Positions 11,234 to 22,735 of a stretch of 64,000 bases of DNA are shown piece by piece (position 1 is the stretch's first letter; each line of letters begins with the position of its first letter). A program made the translations under genes and the position numbers. Under the pieces are notes generated by a model. It ran no database searches, was not told the DNA's origin, and was given only the letters and a program-made list of their open reading frames with translations. The stretch lies in NCBI GenBank assembly GCA_004335835.1, contig RWJK01001686.1, positions 1 to 64,000 of the forward strand, in the 5' to 3' direction. The stretch comes from Scenedesmus sp. ARA3 (lineage: Eukaryota; Chlorophyta; Chlorophyceae; Sphaeropleales; Scenedesmaceae).

Positions 11234-12931
11234 CTGCGAGCGCTGATCTTTGGCGCTGATTGTGACCAGAGATGTCCTCTGAAAGCATGTTGATTGCGCA
11301 TCGTGTCTGCTGCATTGTGGACTTGGCATCTTGCTGCTGCACACTGATGTGGCTGTACTGCTGTTGTTGGGTACTGTGGAGCGCCCCTCATATTGTGTAG
11401 TGCTGCTGCGGTTTGGCCTGTTTATGATTATTGGTATGGCATGCATGTCCGGGTGAATGGCTTGGGTAATCTGTGTACATCAGTCTGTGTGTGAGGGGGT
11501 GTTATTACTGTTGATATGGTGTTTGAGATCAAGCAGAATGTGAGTACAGCTAGAACGCTGCTTGCCACTACAAACACCAACCTAGAGGCTGGGATGGTGG
11601 ATGGTTCAGGTCACACTGTGATACAGTTGGTGGGACGTTTTCAGCATTGAGCTGATCATAGCTGATCATAGTGGTGGTGATGGGCTCACACACTACCGCA
11701 GACAGATTACGGACACACGCTGTGTGTGCTGGCCATGCTATGCAGTAGCGAAAGCGGCGGCTGCCATCAGGCAGTGTCAAGGACGCAGCTCAAGCATGTT
11801 GTGCACGGGTGTACTGTGTCATGACTTAGCAATACTATTTGCGCCTGCAGCGTGGCGGTGTGGCCGTCGTGTGGCTGGCTCAGCAAATGCCTCTGATATG
11901 CACTGACCCTGATATGCATTCGTGATAGCGGCTGGGCAGCTCTGTTAACATTGCTGCTGCAGCGTGTTGAGCGCTGTTGTTGCACTGCTTGTTTTGCTGC
12001 GGAACAGTGGCTGTGGCGTGCAGGTCTTGCTTCCCCAGCCACTGCCTGCACGCCTGATGAGAAAGGTACAGCTTGCTGTGATGTGCAAGCATACCATGAT
12101 GCATAATAATAATAGTCTTCTGCATACCATGATGCATGTGCTGTGATGTGCAAGCATACCATGACGCATGTGCTGTACACAGCGTAAGCGATTGCGACAT
12201 GTGCGCTGCTTTAACTGTGCAATTCTTTGCTGAAAGCACTACGTAGTATACTAGCAGCACAGCCAATGGGCAAGGTGCAAAGCCAGGCCGCACGATGTGG
12301 GTGAGCTGTTGCAGCTTGGCATCTTTCAGTGTGAGGCAGCACACTTTTGACCTCTCACAACCGTGGTTGCATTTTGTTGAAGCCACCAAAGCTTCTCGTT
12401 GGCTCCTGACAATGGCTCCCACCCCTTGTTGTGTGGAGCATATAGCTTGACTTGACTTCAAGGTTAGCAAGCTGTCGGCAGCACTGCCCTCAACATTTTA
12501 CCAACCCATGCAGACAGGCTGTTTCACACTTAGCAAGCTCACAACTCGTGTCAACGCAAGAAATGTCAGCGCAACATCTGGGTCACTAGGTCAACCATGT
12601 GCTGCCTTGCATTGTGTTACATCCTACCGTTTATTGACCTTCATTGTTAGTGGGAGAAGGGATGTTATGCCTGGGGAAGCAGTGAACATGTGATGAAGCC
12701 CACGATATGTCTGCTTTACTTACCATGCTAGGTGCCTCACTGCACATGTGGCTGCTGACACCACAGCACCACATTGTACAATGGTACCTCACACAGCTCA
12801 CACGTCAACTGCAATCTCCTCCTGTCAACAATTCTGTATCTCATACGACCAGCAACCAATCACCACCTGCTCAAACGACCGGTAGCCACTCACTACTAGC
12901 GCCCACTGCTGCCACAGCAAGCAGCCAGTTG
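11234..12931. other. Gene-poor region with short tandem repeats
   Basis: This lies between the subtilase stop codon and the first LRR fragment. I find no reading frame with recognisable family features. A minus-strand open frame at 11880-12470 is built largely from a repeated CATACCATGATGCAT-type motif and looks non-coding. The tandem repeat is listed separately. Confidence 0.5.
12075..12175. repeat. Imperfect tandem repeat (GTGATGTGCAAGCATACCATG)
   Basis: The motif GTGCAAGCATACCATGATGC occurs twice, with a shorter third copy of its second half between them around an AATAATAATA stretch. It lies in non-coding DNA and gives rise to spurious repetitive open frames on the minus strand. Confidence 0.7.
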
Positions 12932-13594
12932 CTACCTGCTGCATCCATTCAGCCGCGTCCACTGCCGTCCTCCATTATCCTTCACTGCACCACATCCCCA
13001 CTCTCCAGACGTGCTGCCAGTCAATGCTCTCCAAAACTCTCGCACATCCGCTCTTGTCACACCACCCTGGCAGCCCCACGTGTCCACCCCCAGCTGCTGC
13101 AGCTGCCTCAGCCCTGTCAGCTGCATCAGGCCCTGCCGCGTGACCCCTGCATTGCCCTGCAGCTGCGTCAGCTGCGTCAGCCGGCGAACCTCATCCAGCC
13201 ATGCGCCGCTGCCTAGGTTGCACTCATTCAGGTCTAGGTGCCGCAGCTGGCGGCAGCTACGCGCCAGCGCTGCTGCTGCATCATCGGCCAAGCTGTGGCC
13301 ATCACCTGCGCTCGCCAGCACCAGGCGCGTGAGGCCAGTGATCGCGCTCAGCGCCTGCAGCCAGCCACCAGGCTGCAGGCGCGCACGGATTTGCAAGTCT
13401 CGCAGCCTCGTCAAGCTTGCCAATGCACTGCACGCCTCCACAGCCTCACCAGGTACCTGCTGTATTGCATCTACCGTGATGTCACGTGCTGTGCCCTGTG
13501 TACACACGGCCAGGTCCAGCTTGGTGAGGCTGGTCGTTGCTGACAAGCCCCAGAGGTGGGGCGCGAAGCAGTCGGCTGGGAGCTCAAACGCCAA
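12932..13594 (-). pseudogene. 5'-truncated leucine-rich-repeat gene (LRR copy 1)
   Basis: The open frame lacks an ATG and matches only the C-terminal third of the two longer LRR copies nearby. Shared blocks include SLTKLDLAVC, ALSAITGLTRLVLAS, RQLRHLDLNECNL and LTQLTQL. The repeats are of the LxxLxxLxL type found in plant and algal LRR proteins. The frame ends at 12932, but nucleotide similarity to copy 2 continues past the stop into about 12840-12930, which indicates duplication of a longer segment followed by loss of the 5' two thirds. The protein function of the family is unknown; it has no recognisable kinase, NB-ARC or membrane segment. Confidence 0.7.
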
Positions 13595-14807
13595 TGGGTC
13601 TCAGCAGTCAACGGGAGTTCCGTTTCATCAGTCAATATATGAGCAGCAGCAGCAGCATCAGCAGCAGCCGAAAGCAGCACCTTCTGCATTCTACGCATGA
13701 GCATTGTTTGGCGGCATCTGTTGTGCATCCTGATGTTGTGAATGAGGCTGTGACCATGTGGTAGTCGCTATTTGGCGGCGGCAGCAGCAACAGCAGCAGC
13801 AGCAGCGGCAGCGGCTGCGGCTGCTGTGGATGGTTGTGTGATTGTCCTCCATCTGTTCTACACGGCAGGTGATGCAGCAGGTATGTCACCGTGTAGCAAT
13901 CATGCTCACCAACTGCTCAGTCACCACGGAACCAAGGTTGTTGTTTGGTTGTGTTGGGAAGCAAGCAGGGCCAACGCATCTGTTTGGCATGCCACACATT
14001 GCTGGTTGATAAACACATGGCAGAAACTCTGAGAAGTTATCAGCTGGTAGCCATGCGTATGATATGCCAGGCGTTCATGTATCTGGGTTTTCCTGCGCCC
14101 AACAACATGTGTCTGTATCACGTTTCTTGACTGGTGTGGCATGAGTAGGTGCAGCAGCTCAACTAGCGTGAACGTTTTGGCCGCCGTTGCAGCAGCAGCA
14201 GCAGTTGTCTGGTCGTCAAGAACAGCAACAACATTAGCAATTGCTGTGTCAGCAGATGTCAGCCTCTGTTGACCACCACCAGCAACAACAGCAACCGGCG
14301 ATGGCCTTCCAGTACTGGCAGGCCAACATTTGGAGTGTTGTTGTTGTAGTTGGTGCGACTGGCCAGTTTGGATCCATGGATCCAAATGAGGATGCCTGGT
14401 GGCAGCAGCAGGGTACTCGGTGTTCTGGAAGGCTTTCCAGCAACCCGCATGGCAGCAGCGGCCAGAAGCAAGTGTTGGGGAGGTGATGGTGTTTGAAGCC
14501 ATACTTTCACAGGCTTTGCTGTGAAAACAGAGCAGATGGTTTGCTGCAGCTCATGTGCACCTGACCTGCATGCACACAGTCCTGGCTTGGCTAGCAGTAG
14601 TTTTATCATGCTGTTGCTGCATCTATGGAGGCGTTCATGCCATGACCGTGATTGTGACGGTGCTTTGCAAGCAATACGCGTTTTGCAACTGACCGCATAA
14701 ACAGGATGTTCGTGCAAGCGTGTTACGTAGGCTGTGGTTGTTTGTGCTGCTGCATGTAGGCTGCTCCTGCAGCACTTATTTTGATTGTCAGCAGCCATGA
14801 GCTTGGT
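13595..14807. other. Non-coding stretch with simple repeats and a palindrome
   Basis: No gene was recognised. It contains GCA-rich runs around 13635-13660 and 13780-13830. A perfect 20-nt palindrome lies at 14367-14386. From about 14735 to 14800 there is a segment related to 21290-21350. Confidence 0.5.
14367..14386. repeat. Perfect 20-nt palindrome
   Basis: TTTGGATCCATGGATCCAAA is its own reverse complement. It lies in non-coding DNA of the LRR cluster. Confidence 0.9.
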
Positions 14808-14990
14808 GATGCGCTGGCGCTGAGTGCGCTGACTGGCCTCACGCGCCTGGTGCTGGCAGGTTTAGGCGGTGGCGTGGGCGATGAGGCAGCAGCAGCATGA
14901 GCAGCACTTGCGCGCAACTGCCGGCAGCTGCGGCACCTGGACTTGAGCTGGTGCAGCCTGCGAAGCGGGGCATGCCTGCCTGAAATACCC
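14808..14990 (+). pseudogene. LRR gene fragment with in-frame stop codons
   Basis: Read on the plus strand, this stretch gives DALALSALTGLTRLVLAG, then GVGDEAAAA, a TGA stop, and then RQLRHLDLSWCSL. It is colinear with the C-terminal repeats of the other LRR copies, but both ends break off abruptly and a second stop follows. It is a relic about 180 nt long in the orientation opposite to copies 1 and 2. Confidence 0.85.
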
Positions 14991-15761
14991 GGCTGAGGCA
15001 GCTGCAGCAACTCATGGTTCTAAAGATGAATGGTGATTTGACGCATGATATGGTTGCGAGCTGTTGGGCGGCAGTGGATCAAACGTATGGTGCGGTGAGC
15101 AGCATTTTGCTGCGTGCCGTGACGCAGCAGGCATCGTCAGTCATGGCTCCTTGTCGTTGCAGCAGTTAGGGAGTGCAGCGCACGCAGAGGCGTCAGTGGT
15201 AGCATGAGTGTGTTTGGCAGTAGCACTTGTCAACAAAATGGACGTAATCTGCAATAATGCCAAGTGCAGTTGTCATTGGCTATAATCGGTAGCACAGGCA
15301 TCTTGTTTCCTGTGCTGCCGTAGCAGTGTGACACAGCAGCAGCAGGTGCATGACGTGTACTGATTACAATCACATGTGCTGAGGCCGAGTAGGCAGAAGT
15401 TACTCATTTCGGCTTGTTGTGTGGCAGCAGCGAATGTGCTTCACGGCATTGTCGGTGTGCTTCCTGCCACCACTTGCAGTGATTCAGGCTGAAACTTTAG
15501 TTGTCAATGGCTCTTTTGTTGGAAGATAGGCACTATGGTTTTGGCTGCATGCACCAGCCTGGCGCAAGTGAAATTTGCACACACGATGACAGCAGGCTGC
15601 ATAGCTGAATGTAAACAAGACGAGTGTTATAATCGTTCACTCATGTGGTTCATTGAATTCCAAGGCAAGTTGTCATCAGCACTGACTTCAAGATAGCTCA
15701 CTTTCCCTTGCAGGCAAGCTGTATTTGAAGCCGAGACAAGTGGTCAAACTGTCACACTTTG

Positions 15762-15798
15762 AATTTGTTTGGTGACACAGTGTGTCACCAAACAAATT
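15762..15798. repeat. Perfect inverted repeat, 18-nt arms, 1-nt centre
   Basis: The arm AATTTGTTTGGTGACACA is followed by a single G at 15780 and then its exact reverse complement. It could extrude as a cruciform or fold as a hairpin, or mark a foldback element end. Confidence 0.95.
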
Positions 15799-16012
15799 TG
15801 GTGAAACATAATTGCATCGCAAGTGCCAACACACAAGGGGGGTTTACTGAGGGTTTTCATCGGGATCAACACACAGCACACAGTCTGTGTAACCAGGTCA
15901 AAGACTATATTGCGAAGCTCTCTGATATACCTGTGCAGGGACCATCGCTGTTGTGAATGGTCAGGGATGTAACACCCGACAAAGCACAGTGACTTGAGGG
16001 CGAAACCAACTA

Positions 16013-16055
16013 CAAGTGAACTAGTTCACTTGCAAATAGGAGTACTCCTATTTGC
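16013..16055. repeat. Two abutting perfect palindromes
   Basis: CAAGTGAACTAGTTCACTTG (16013-16032) and a 24-nt palindrome at 16032-16055 with left arm GCAAATAGGAGT share one base. Both are perfect. They lie about 70 nt beyond the stop codon of LRR copy 2, which is on the minus strand and ends at 16122. Confidence 0.95.
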
Positions 16056-16121
16056 GATGGCAAAGCCACTGTGGCAGCTGGCAGCACAGCACTGACATGT
16101 TGCCTCTGACAACTACCTTGC

Positions 16122-18360
16122 TTATACAATCAGCGATCCGCTACCAGCCTGGTCAAACAGCCAGCAATTGCCACCACTAGTGTGCTCAAAAGGCCAGCAG
16201 CCATTCACTGCTGGCGTCCACTGCTGCCACAGCAACCAGCCAGTAGCTATCCTGTTCCATCGCATCCATCCACGCGCAGCAATTGCACCCCCCCCATACT
16301 GCTCTACACCGCATCCATCCCATACAATTCTACAAGACAATGCTTCCCACAACTCTTCTACATCAGCTGTCTCATTGTACACACCCATCTGGTGCAGCTG
16401 CCTCAGCCCTGTCAGCTGCATCAGGCCCTGCCGTGTGATGCCACTCTTGCCCCACAGCTGCAGCTGCGTCAGCTGCGTCAGTGTGCCTATCTCAGCAAGG
16501 CATGCACCGCTGTCCAGGCAGCACCAGCTGAGGTCCAGGTGCCGCAGCCGGCGGCAGCTGCTTGCCACTGCTGCTGCTGCCTCGTCACCCACGCCATCAT
16601 GTGCGCTTGCCAGCACCAGCCGCGTGAGGCCAGTCAGCGCACTCAGCGCCAACGCATCACCAGGCTGCAAGCGCGCACGGATGCGCAGGTCATGCAGCCT
16701 CGTCAAGCCTGCCAACGCGCTGCACACCTGCAAAACCTCCCCAGGCATTGGCTCCCAGGCATCAACAGTGATGTCATTTGATGCGTCCTGCTGTACACAC
16801 ACAGCCAGCTGCAGCTTGGTGAGGCTGGTCGCTGCTGCCAAGCCAGCCCGGACTGCCTCCCACTGCTCCCTGCTCACAGACTGCTGGAGGCCGCTCAGGC
16901 TGAGCTCGCACAGCTGCGGCAGCTGCGCCCACATGGGTGTTGCCCTTGCTGCCCGCCACATGCTATTGAACTTGATTGACAGGTGCTGCAGGGTTGGCAT
17001 CTGGGCCAATGGCTGCAGCAGCCCTGGCGACGGGCCGTCTGTTGCATGCAGCTCACGTAGCTCACACTCAAACACCACCCCCTGCAGCTGCTGCAGCTGC
17101 CCCACTGTCTCAAGCTGTTCTACACTGTGCATTCGTCCAAAATGCAGCTGCTGCAGTTGAGCAGGCAGCCGCACATCGCTGCTGAAACCATTAGACTGCT
17201 TGCTGCTGCCATTTGACAGCTCCTGCAGCTGCGTCATGTGGGAGAAGTCCAGGGGTGGCCAATTTCGGCCGATGACTGGCAGGCGCAGCACGCGCAGCTG
17301 CGGCAGGTCAAAAAGCAGCTCGGACAGCGGGGCAGCTCATTCTCCGAAGCCCAGGCTGGACCATAACCATATGCTCCACTCGCAGCCAGATCCAGCAGCG
17401 TCAGCTGAGTCAGCTCCGCCAGAGCTGTTAGACAGCACGCTGCATTGCTGCAAAATCTATCTGTGTTAGCCAGGGTCAGCTGCTGCAGGCTGCTTAGCCG
17501 AGCAAGCGCTGCCGATGCCATGTCAGCATCCAGTTTATACCTGCGGGTGTAGGGCCGCGTCCTGAACGGCTGCCACAGGTCGAGGTGCAGCTGTGTCAGG
17601 CTGTGTGCTGGCAGTGCGCCCAGCAGCTCTGGCGTGCCCCACCAGTTGCTGCTGAAGCTGACCAGGCGCAGGCCCTGCTGCTGCTGCACTACAGCAGCAG
17701 TTGCTGCTGTCGGTGCTGTTGCTGCTGCTGCAGCTGTGAATGCACGTGATGCTGGTGCTACTCTGGCTGCTGCCATTGGCCGCATAGCTGTCAGCTGCAC
17801 AGCCTGCTGCAGCAGCAGCAGTAACGCCTCCATATTACTGCTGCACTGCAGGCCATCATTACGCAGCGGCTCAGGCCCGTGTGCAGTCATGTGAAGGCTC
17901 TTGACTAGGGCGGTGTGGTTTGGCAGCCACCGCACAAAGCTGAACACGCGTGACAAACGTGCACACAAGCTTATCTCCACTGCCATGTGGCAGCCGCTGC
18001 ACTGCTGCACAGCCTGCCTCAAAGTGCTGCATGTGGCTGCTGCTGCACAAAGAACGCTGGGGTGACTAATGAATGCTGGCTGCTGACATGCTATCAGCAG
18101 TGCTGCCAGGGCCTTGTCCTGCAGAGAAGAGCGGCAGCAGCAGCAGGTGTAGTCAGGTCCAGTGGAGTCGTGCATGCAACACAAGCAATCAGGCACAGCT
18201 TACACCTCAGCAATACCACGCAGTACATGCACGCTTCAAAGGGTGCATCTAGCTTTCCCTGGCTCGCTGGAGCAACAGCAACTGCTGCTAGGAGCAGCTG
18301 CCTGCTGCTGCTCACCTGCTGGACTTGCTGATCCTGCTCAGCTTGCTGATCTTGCTCCAT
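16122..18360 (-). pseudogene. LRR gene copy 2, interrupted by a frameshift
   Basis: Near full-length LRR gene. A short exon 1 (18316-18360) encodes MEQDQQAEQDQQVQQ and is followed by a GTGAGC donor. The long exon 2 starts at 18118 with DKALAAL, as in copy 3. The N-terminal part (AALLIACQQPAF, SVLCAAAATCSTLRQAV) suggests an F-box-like or helical cap, but no signature is secure. LRR units follow (SLQQLTLAN, LTQLTLLDL, LSELLFDLPQLRVLRLP, LTRLVLAS, LRHLDLSWCCL). Around 17325-17333 the frame shifts by one base after SENELP. The LRR sequence resumes in another frame as LRVLRLPVIGRNWPPLDF and runs to a stop at 16122. Comparison with copy 3 shows uninterrupted sequence there. A tiny unannotated intron or a sequencing error is less likely but possible. 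Confidence 0.75.
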
Positions 18361-19026
18361 GACAGCAAAGTTATCAGGACAAATGTGATTTGTTATTAAG
18401 AAAACGGCGACGCAGAAAGGTGTCCAGCTGAGATGTGCACAGTAGCTGCTCTGGCTTGGAAGGTGACCTCCAACAGGAAATGCACACGCAGCACAGATGC
18501 CTTATGTATGTTGCAAGCTTAAAATGAGAAAACTTTGTAATCGACTGCACCACATGAGTGTGAACGTCTGGCTTACACGGGCACCAAGCCTGCCAAGGTT
18601 TGAGACCAAAGGGTTTTGGCGAGATTGACTGGCAGGCCGCTGTGTGCCTAAATAAGATGTCATTTGGCTGGTTCACTCCATCGTATGAGCATATTAATTC
18701 ACGGCTGTCACGTCCCTGTGCTGCGTCTGGTCCTGCAGCTCGAAGGCTCCCCAGGCTCTTTTTTCTTAGCACGGACTCTCTCTCTCAGCCGGAGATTCAA
18801 CGCTGAAGGTTGTTACTAGTGTAAACCACCTCTGTGCGTCGCCGCTTAGCGTCATGGAGGATCATCAGCAGGTGCGCAGCAGTAGCACCAGGAGTTGCAG
18901 CAGAAGGGCGAAACGAAGCAGTCCGCACCCTTGGATGCAGCAAACACCTTCTAGAAGCAGGTGTATCAAAGGTTGATGCACGTGCTATAATGCTCTGACT
19001 TGCTGCTGCGGTTTTTACCGCCTGCA
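18361..19026. promoter_or_regulatory. Region between head-to-head LRR copies 2 and 3
   Basis: Copy 2 starts at 18360 on the minus strand and copy 3 at 19027 on the plus strand, so this 0.67-kb stretch would have held both promoters. No coding sequence or named motif is recognised. Confidence 0.4.
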
Positions 19027-19490
19027 ATGCTTGTGCAGGGCGACTGGCAGGAGCAGTGGCAGGAAGAGTTGCAGGAACAGTGGCAGGACAAGGCCTTGGC
19101 AGCACTAGCTATAGCATGCCAGCATCCAGCATTCATCAGGCACTCCAGCGTGCTGTGTGCAGCAGCCGCCACATGCACAGCCCTGAGGCAGGCTGTGCAG
19201 CAGTGCAGTGGCTGCCACATGGCAGTGGTGCTCAGTCCCAATGCGCCGCAGCCACGGCTGTGCAGCTTTGCGCAGTGGCTGCCCAACAACGCAGCCCTGG
19301 TCAAGAGCCTCTGCATAGCTGCACAAGAAAAGCCACCAAGAAGGGATGATGGTGCGGAGGCGCTTGTGCATGGCCTGCCATGGAAGCACCATCTCAATAC
19401 AGCCCTGCTGCTGCTCCAGCAGGCTGTGCAGCTGGCGGCAACACGGCCAGCAGCAGCAGCAGGGGCAGCGGCAGCAGCACCAGCTGCTGT

Positions 19491-19534
<44 letters not shown>

Positions 19535-20961
19535 GCCTGCGCCTGGAAAGCTTCAGCAGCAACTGGCGGGGCTCGCCTGGGCTGCTAGCGGCACTGCCAG
19601 CACACAGCCTGACGCAGCTGCAGCTGGACCTAGGGCAGCACTCAGGGCGTTCTTTGTATTTTGATGTAGATTACTCCTTGTACGTGCTGAATGGCGCAGC
19701 CGCGTCGGCTGCGCTAGCGCGGTTGAGCAGCCTGCAGCAGCTGACACTAGCAAACACAGGCCACGACTGCGGAAATGCAGCCAGCTGCCTAGCAGCTGTG
19801 GCGCAGCTGAAACAGCTCACACTGCTGGATCTGGCTGAGTGCAAGGATCGGCGGCAGTGGGCGGAGGACGGTTCTGACAACGATGACCTCCCACAGCTGA
19901 TGCAGGCGCTGCTTTGCCTGACGCAGCTGCATGTGTTGCGGCTGCCGCCTCGTGATTACAGCAGCGTCGATCCCGGTTGGCCACCCCTGGACTTCACCCA
20001 CATGACACGGCTGCTAAAGCTGTCAATCGGCGGCAAGCACAGCGGCTGTTTCACCTCTGTGCAGCTGCCTGCGCAACTCCTGCAGCTGGACTTTGGAGAG
20101 ATGCTTCAGCTGTATCAGCTTCAGACGGGGATGCAGCTGCAGCAGCTGCAGGGCCTGACGTTCCTGTATACGCCAGGCGGCCTGTATCAGCCGCCGCCGC
20201 CTGATCTTGTGCAGCTGCTGCAGCCGCTAGCGCAGATGCCAGCCCTGCAGCACCTGTCAATCAAATACCACTCGCCGCACCATGCAGCAGCTGCAGCACC
20301 TGTGTGAGCGCGGTTGCCGCAGCTCTGTGGGCTGACATTGGGGTACAGGTGTGGATGGGGCTGCATCAGCAGGGAGCAGTGGGAAGCGATCCTGGATGGC
20401 TTGGCAGCAGCAACCAGCCTCACCAAGCTGGACCTGACAGCAATCATAGGGCACAGCAGACCGCGTGAGTTTTTGGTGCAGGATGGTGGGGAGGCTGTTG
20501 AGGCTTGCGGTGCAGTGGCAGGCTTGACCAGGCTCAAGGACCTCCGCATACGATGGGACTCTTACTTGGTGCCCGGCGATGCGCAGGCGCTGAGTGCGCT
20601 GACTGGCCTCACGCGGCTGGTGCTCAAGGAGTTGGATGACGGCGTTGGCGATGAGGCAGCGGCAGCAGTGACGCGCAGCTGCCGGCAGCTGCGGCACCTG
20701 GACCTTCGCCGGTGTAGCTTGGACAGCGGCATATGCCTGGCTGAGATAGGCACGCTGACGCAGCTGACGCAGCTGCGGCTGGAGGACAATGCAGGGATTG
20801 CGCGGTGGGGTTATGATCGCATGGAGGTGACACGGCCGTGCCGGATGCGGCTGTTAGCAAAGTCACAGCCGCACCGGGTGCAGCTGACAGGGCTCACACA
20901 GCTGCAGCGGCTAGGGGTCGACAGTGAGAGTAACCCCACGAGTTTCAGGAGGGAGCGCTGA
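19027..20961 (+). pseudogene. LRR gene copy 3, interrupted by one in-frame TGA
   Basis: A single open frame of the same LRR family starts at the ATG at 19027. It contains the same blocks as copy 2 (ALAALAIACQHPAF, SVLCAAAATCTALRQAV, SLQQLTLANTG, WPPLDFTHMTRL, LQPLAQMPALQHLSIKY). A polyglutamine tract of about 14 CAG codons lies at 19492-19533. At 20305-20307 a TGA replaces the TGG that encodes tryptophan in copy 2 (MWAQLPQLCELSL there, V-stop-ARLPQLCGLTL here). The same frame continues for another 218 codons to 20961. The downstream part carries about 25 extra codons at about 20800-20878 relative to copy 2. It is either a very young pseudogene or a truncated 427-residue protein. Confidence 0.75.
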
Positions 20962-21107
20962 CAGTTGACACTGTGTGACTTGATAAGCTGCAACTTATGA
21001 TGGGGGGAGTTTGAGAGGTGCTTGCCATCAGTGCTTGTGCCACATTGTACTGGTGAGATGGTGTTTTCGTGGCACCATTGCGTTGTAACCTTAACTTGTT
21101 CAATCAT

Positions 21108-21168
21108 CATGTTACTCATCAAGCCATAGCATCAACGCCATCGGCCCCGCGCCCCAATGGAGCGGCAA
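21108..21168. repeat. Dispersed 61-nt repeat, copy B
   Basis: Direct copy of 393-453, starting CATGTTACTCATCAAGCCAT. It lies about 150 nt beyond LRR copy 3. The flanks on either side differ from those of copy A. Confidence 0.9.
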
Positions 21169-21289
21169 CTACACCCTCGTGTTTGCAAGCATTACGCACA
21201 CCCCAAGCCTTTTCAAAAAAATCAGCAATGAACCTAGACACCAGTAACCTAACAGAACAAAACTTGTTCAATGTGTTATTTTTGGCTGT

Positions 21290-21350
21290 GGCTGCTTTTG
21301 TTGCATGTAGGATGCTCCTGCAGCAGATGCGGTGAATCTCAGCAGCCATG
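21290..21350. repeat. Dispersed repeat related to 14735-14800
   Basis: Both stretches contain GCATGTAGG, then TGCTCCTGCAGCA and CAGCAGCCATGA, in the same order and spacing, with overall moderate similarity. Each adjoins an LRR gene piece, so they may be part of the duplicated LRR segment or an element that travelled with it. Confidence 0.6.
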
Positions 21351-22496
21351 ACTGACTTTGAAGTCGGCTGCTAACACTGGCAGTGTTACATGCAACAACC
21401 ACCATTCAGCATCGACAGTTATGGCACACGAATCTGCAGCCAACTTTGGCTGTTAACAGCGCCGGCAGTACCCCACGTGTTACACACTATGGAGTCCAGC
21501 ATGTCAAGCCAGCACAACCGAAGACACCACCACTTGCATCAGTATCTGTAGGCAGTATGTGTGGCTGAGCTCGAGAACATTGGAAGTGTGGTGAGTTGCA
21601 ACCTTGGGCACAACGTCTAGCTTGGTTAGCTATCCAACAAGCCCATCTGGTGCAGGAATTTGCACGAATGATGGTGCCACTACAACGCTGTAGTGGCTTG
21701 CCATGGCAACGCAGGACCAGGCTGAGCTGTTATAATGATACAACTGGTACAAGCTGATATGCCTAGAAACATCCGAACACACACTTGTTCAGGGTCCACA
21801 AATCCACAGTCATGCATTGGCAGCATACATGTAGGGCAAAACTGTTCCACAAGCAACCAAAACGCCGCACACACAACCCAGGTACAAGAGGCCACTGACA
21901 GCACAAATGACGCCCCAATGGTATAACATGTTGCTTGACATTGCTGTCAGCTAGCCGCCCACACGATTGGCTGACAACCCTACTCGCAAGCACACAACTG
22001 TACAACCACCGCCCTGCTTCTCTCTGCAATGGCAGTTCGCAACATCAAGAGCATCTTGTGCAAGCCTCAAGGGTGGCAATGCACCAGCTCCTTCACTCAA
22101 TCGTGTCCATTGTCTCAACTATTTGAGACTTTGCTGACAATGTGCATGCACACTGCGGCAGCTGTGTAATGGAACGGCAATCCCTCCTTCACCACAGAAG
22201 GCGCCACGCTTCAAGCATACGTCCACACATAAGGCATGCACACTGCTGGGCGACATGCGCCACCTTGACATGCTGTCCAACACGCTGCTGCTTCAGGAAA
22301 ATCCAGCAACTGCAGCCTCATAGCAACCAGCAGGACTGGCAACACCCTTCTTCAGCACCAGCAGCTCACACAACATAGAGCACAATGACCACATCGGCAC
22401 GCAGCATAGCCAAGGTGAGCTGCTGCCTGCCAGCTCACAAATTACTTACTATCTCTGTTTCACCTCAAATGGCACCAAATCACACCACTAATTGTG

Positions 22497-22640
22497 CATC
22501 ATGAAGACAGCACCGGAAGGCCCCGGGCTGTTGCTCATCATGCCGGGGCTGCCCATCATGCCCATCTGCCTATGCCGCTTGGCAGTGGCACAGCCCAACC
22601 CAATCTTCCATCATGAAGACGGCGCTTGAGGGTCCAGTGC
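22497..22640 (-). repeat. Echo copies of the terminal FBPase exon, beyond its stop codon
   Basis: Two imperfect copies of the last coding segment of the bisphosphatase lie downstream of its stop at 22736. The one at about 22497-22572 includes the [15 protein letters not shown] stretch, and the one at about 22608-22640 includes the [12 protein letters not shown] end. They are in the same orientation as the gene. Confidence 0.8.
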
Positions 22641-22735
22641 ACGGGCGCCAACACACGCCAGTGCAGCTCCAGCCCTGCTATTAGCATAGGCCAGAGTCCC
22701 TGCACGCCCATTCTCATTGTACTCATGCTCTTCTA

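Larger units (their letters stand above)
14991..16121. other. Non-coding region carrying perfect palindromes
   Basis: No gene was recognised. The stretch is less GC-rich than the surrounding genes and contains three perfect palindromes, each listed separately. Confidence 0.5.
20962..22735. other. Gene-poor region with dispersed repeat pieces
   Basis: I find no gene. The region includes the second copy of a 61-nt repeat (21108-21168), a segment related to 14735-14800 at 21290-21350, and, at its right end, echo copies of the last FBPase exon (22497-22640). Confidence 0.5.

Noticed and set aside
11880..12470. Minus-strand open frame of 196 codons
   Set aside because: It is built mainly from a short tandem repeat and has no recognisable protein features.
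16168..17160. Plus-strand open frame of 330 codons
   Set aside because: It is the complement of LRR copy 2, and the minus-strand LRR pattern is clear.
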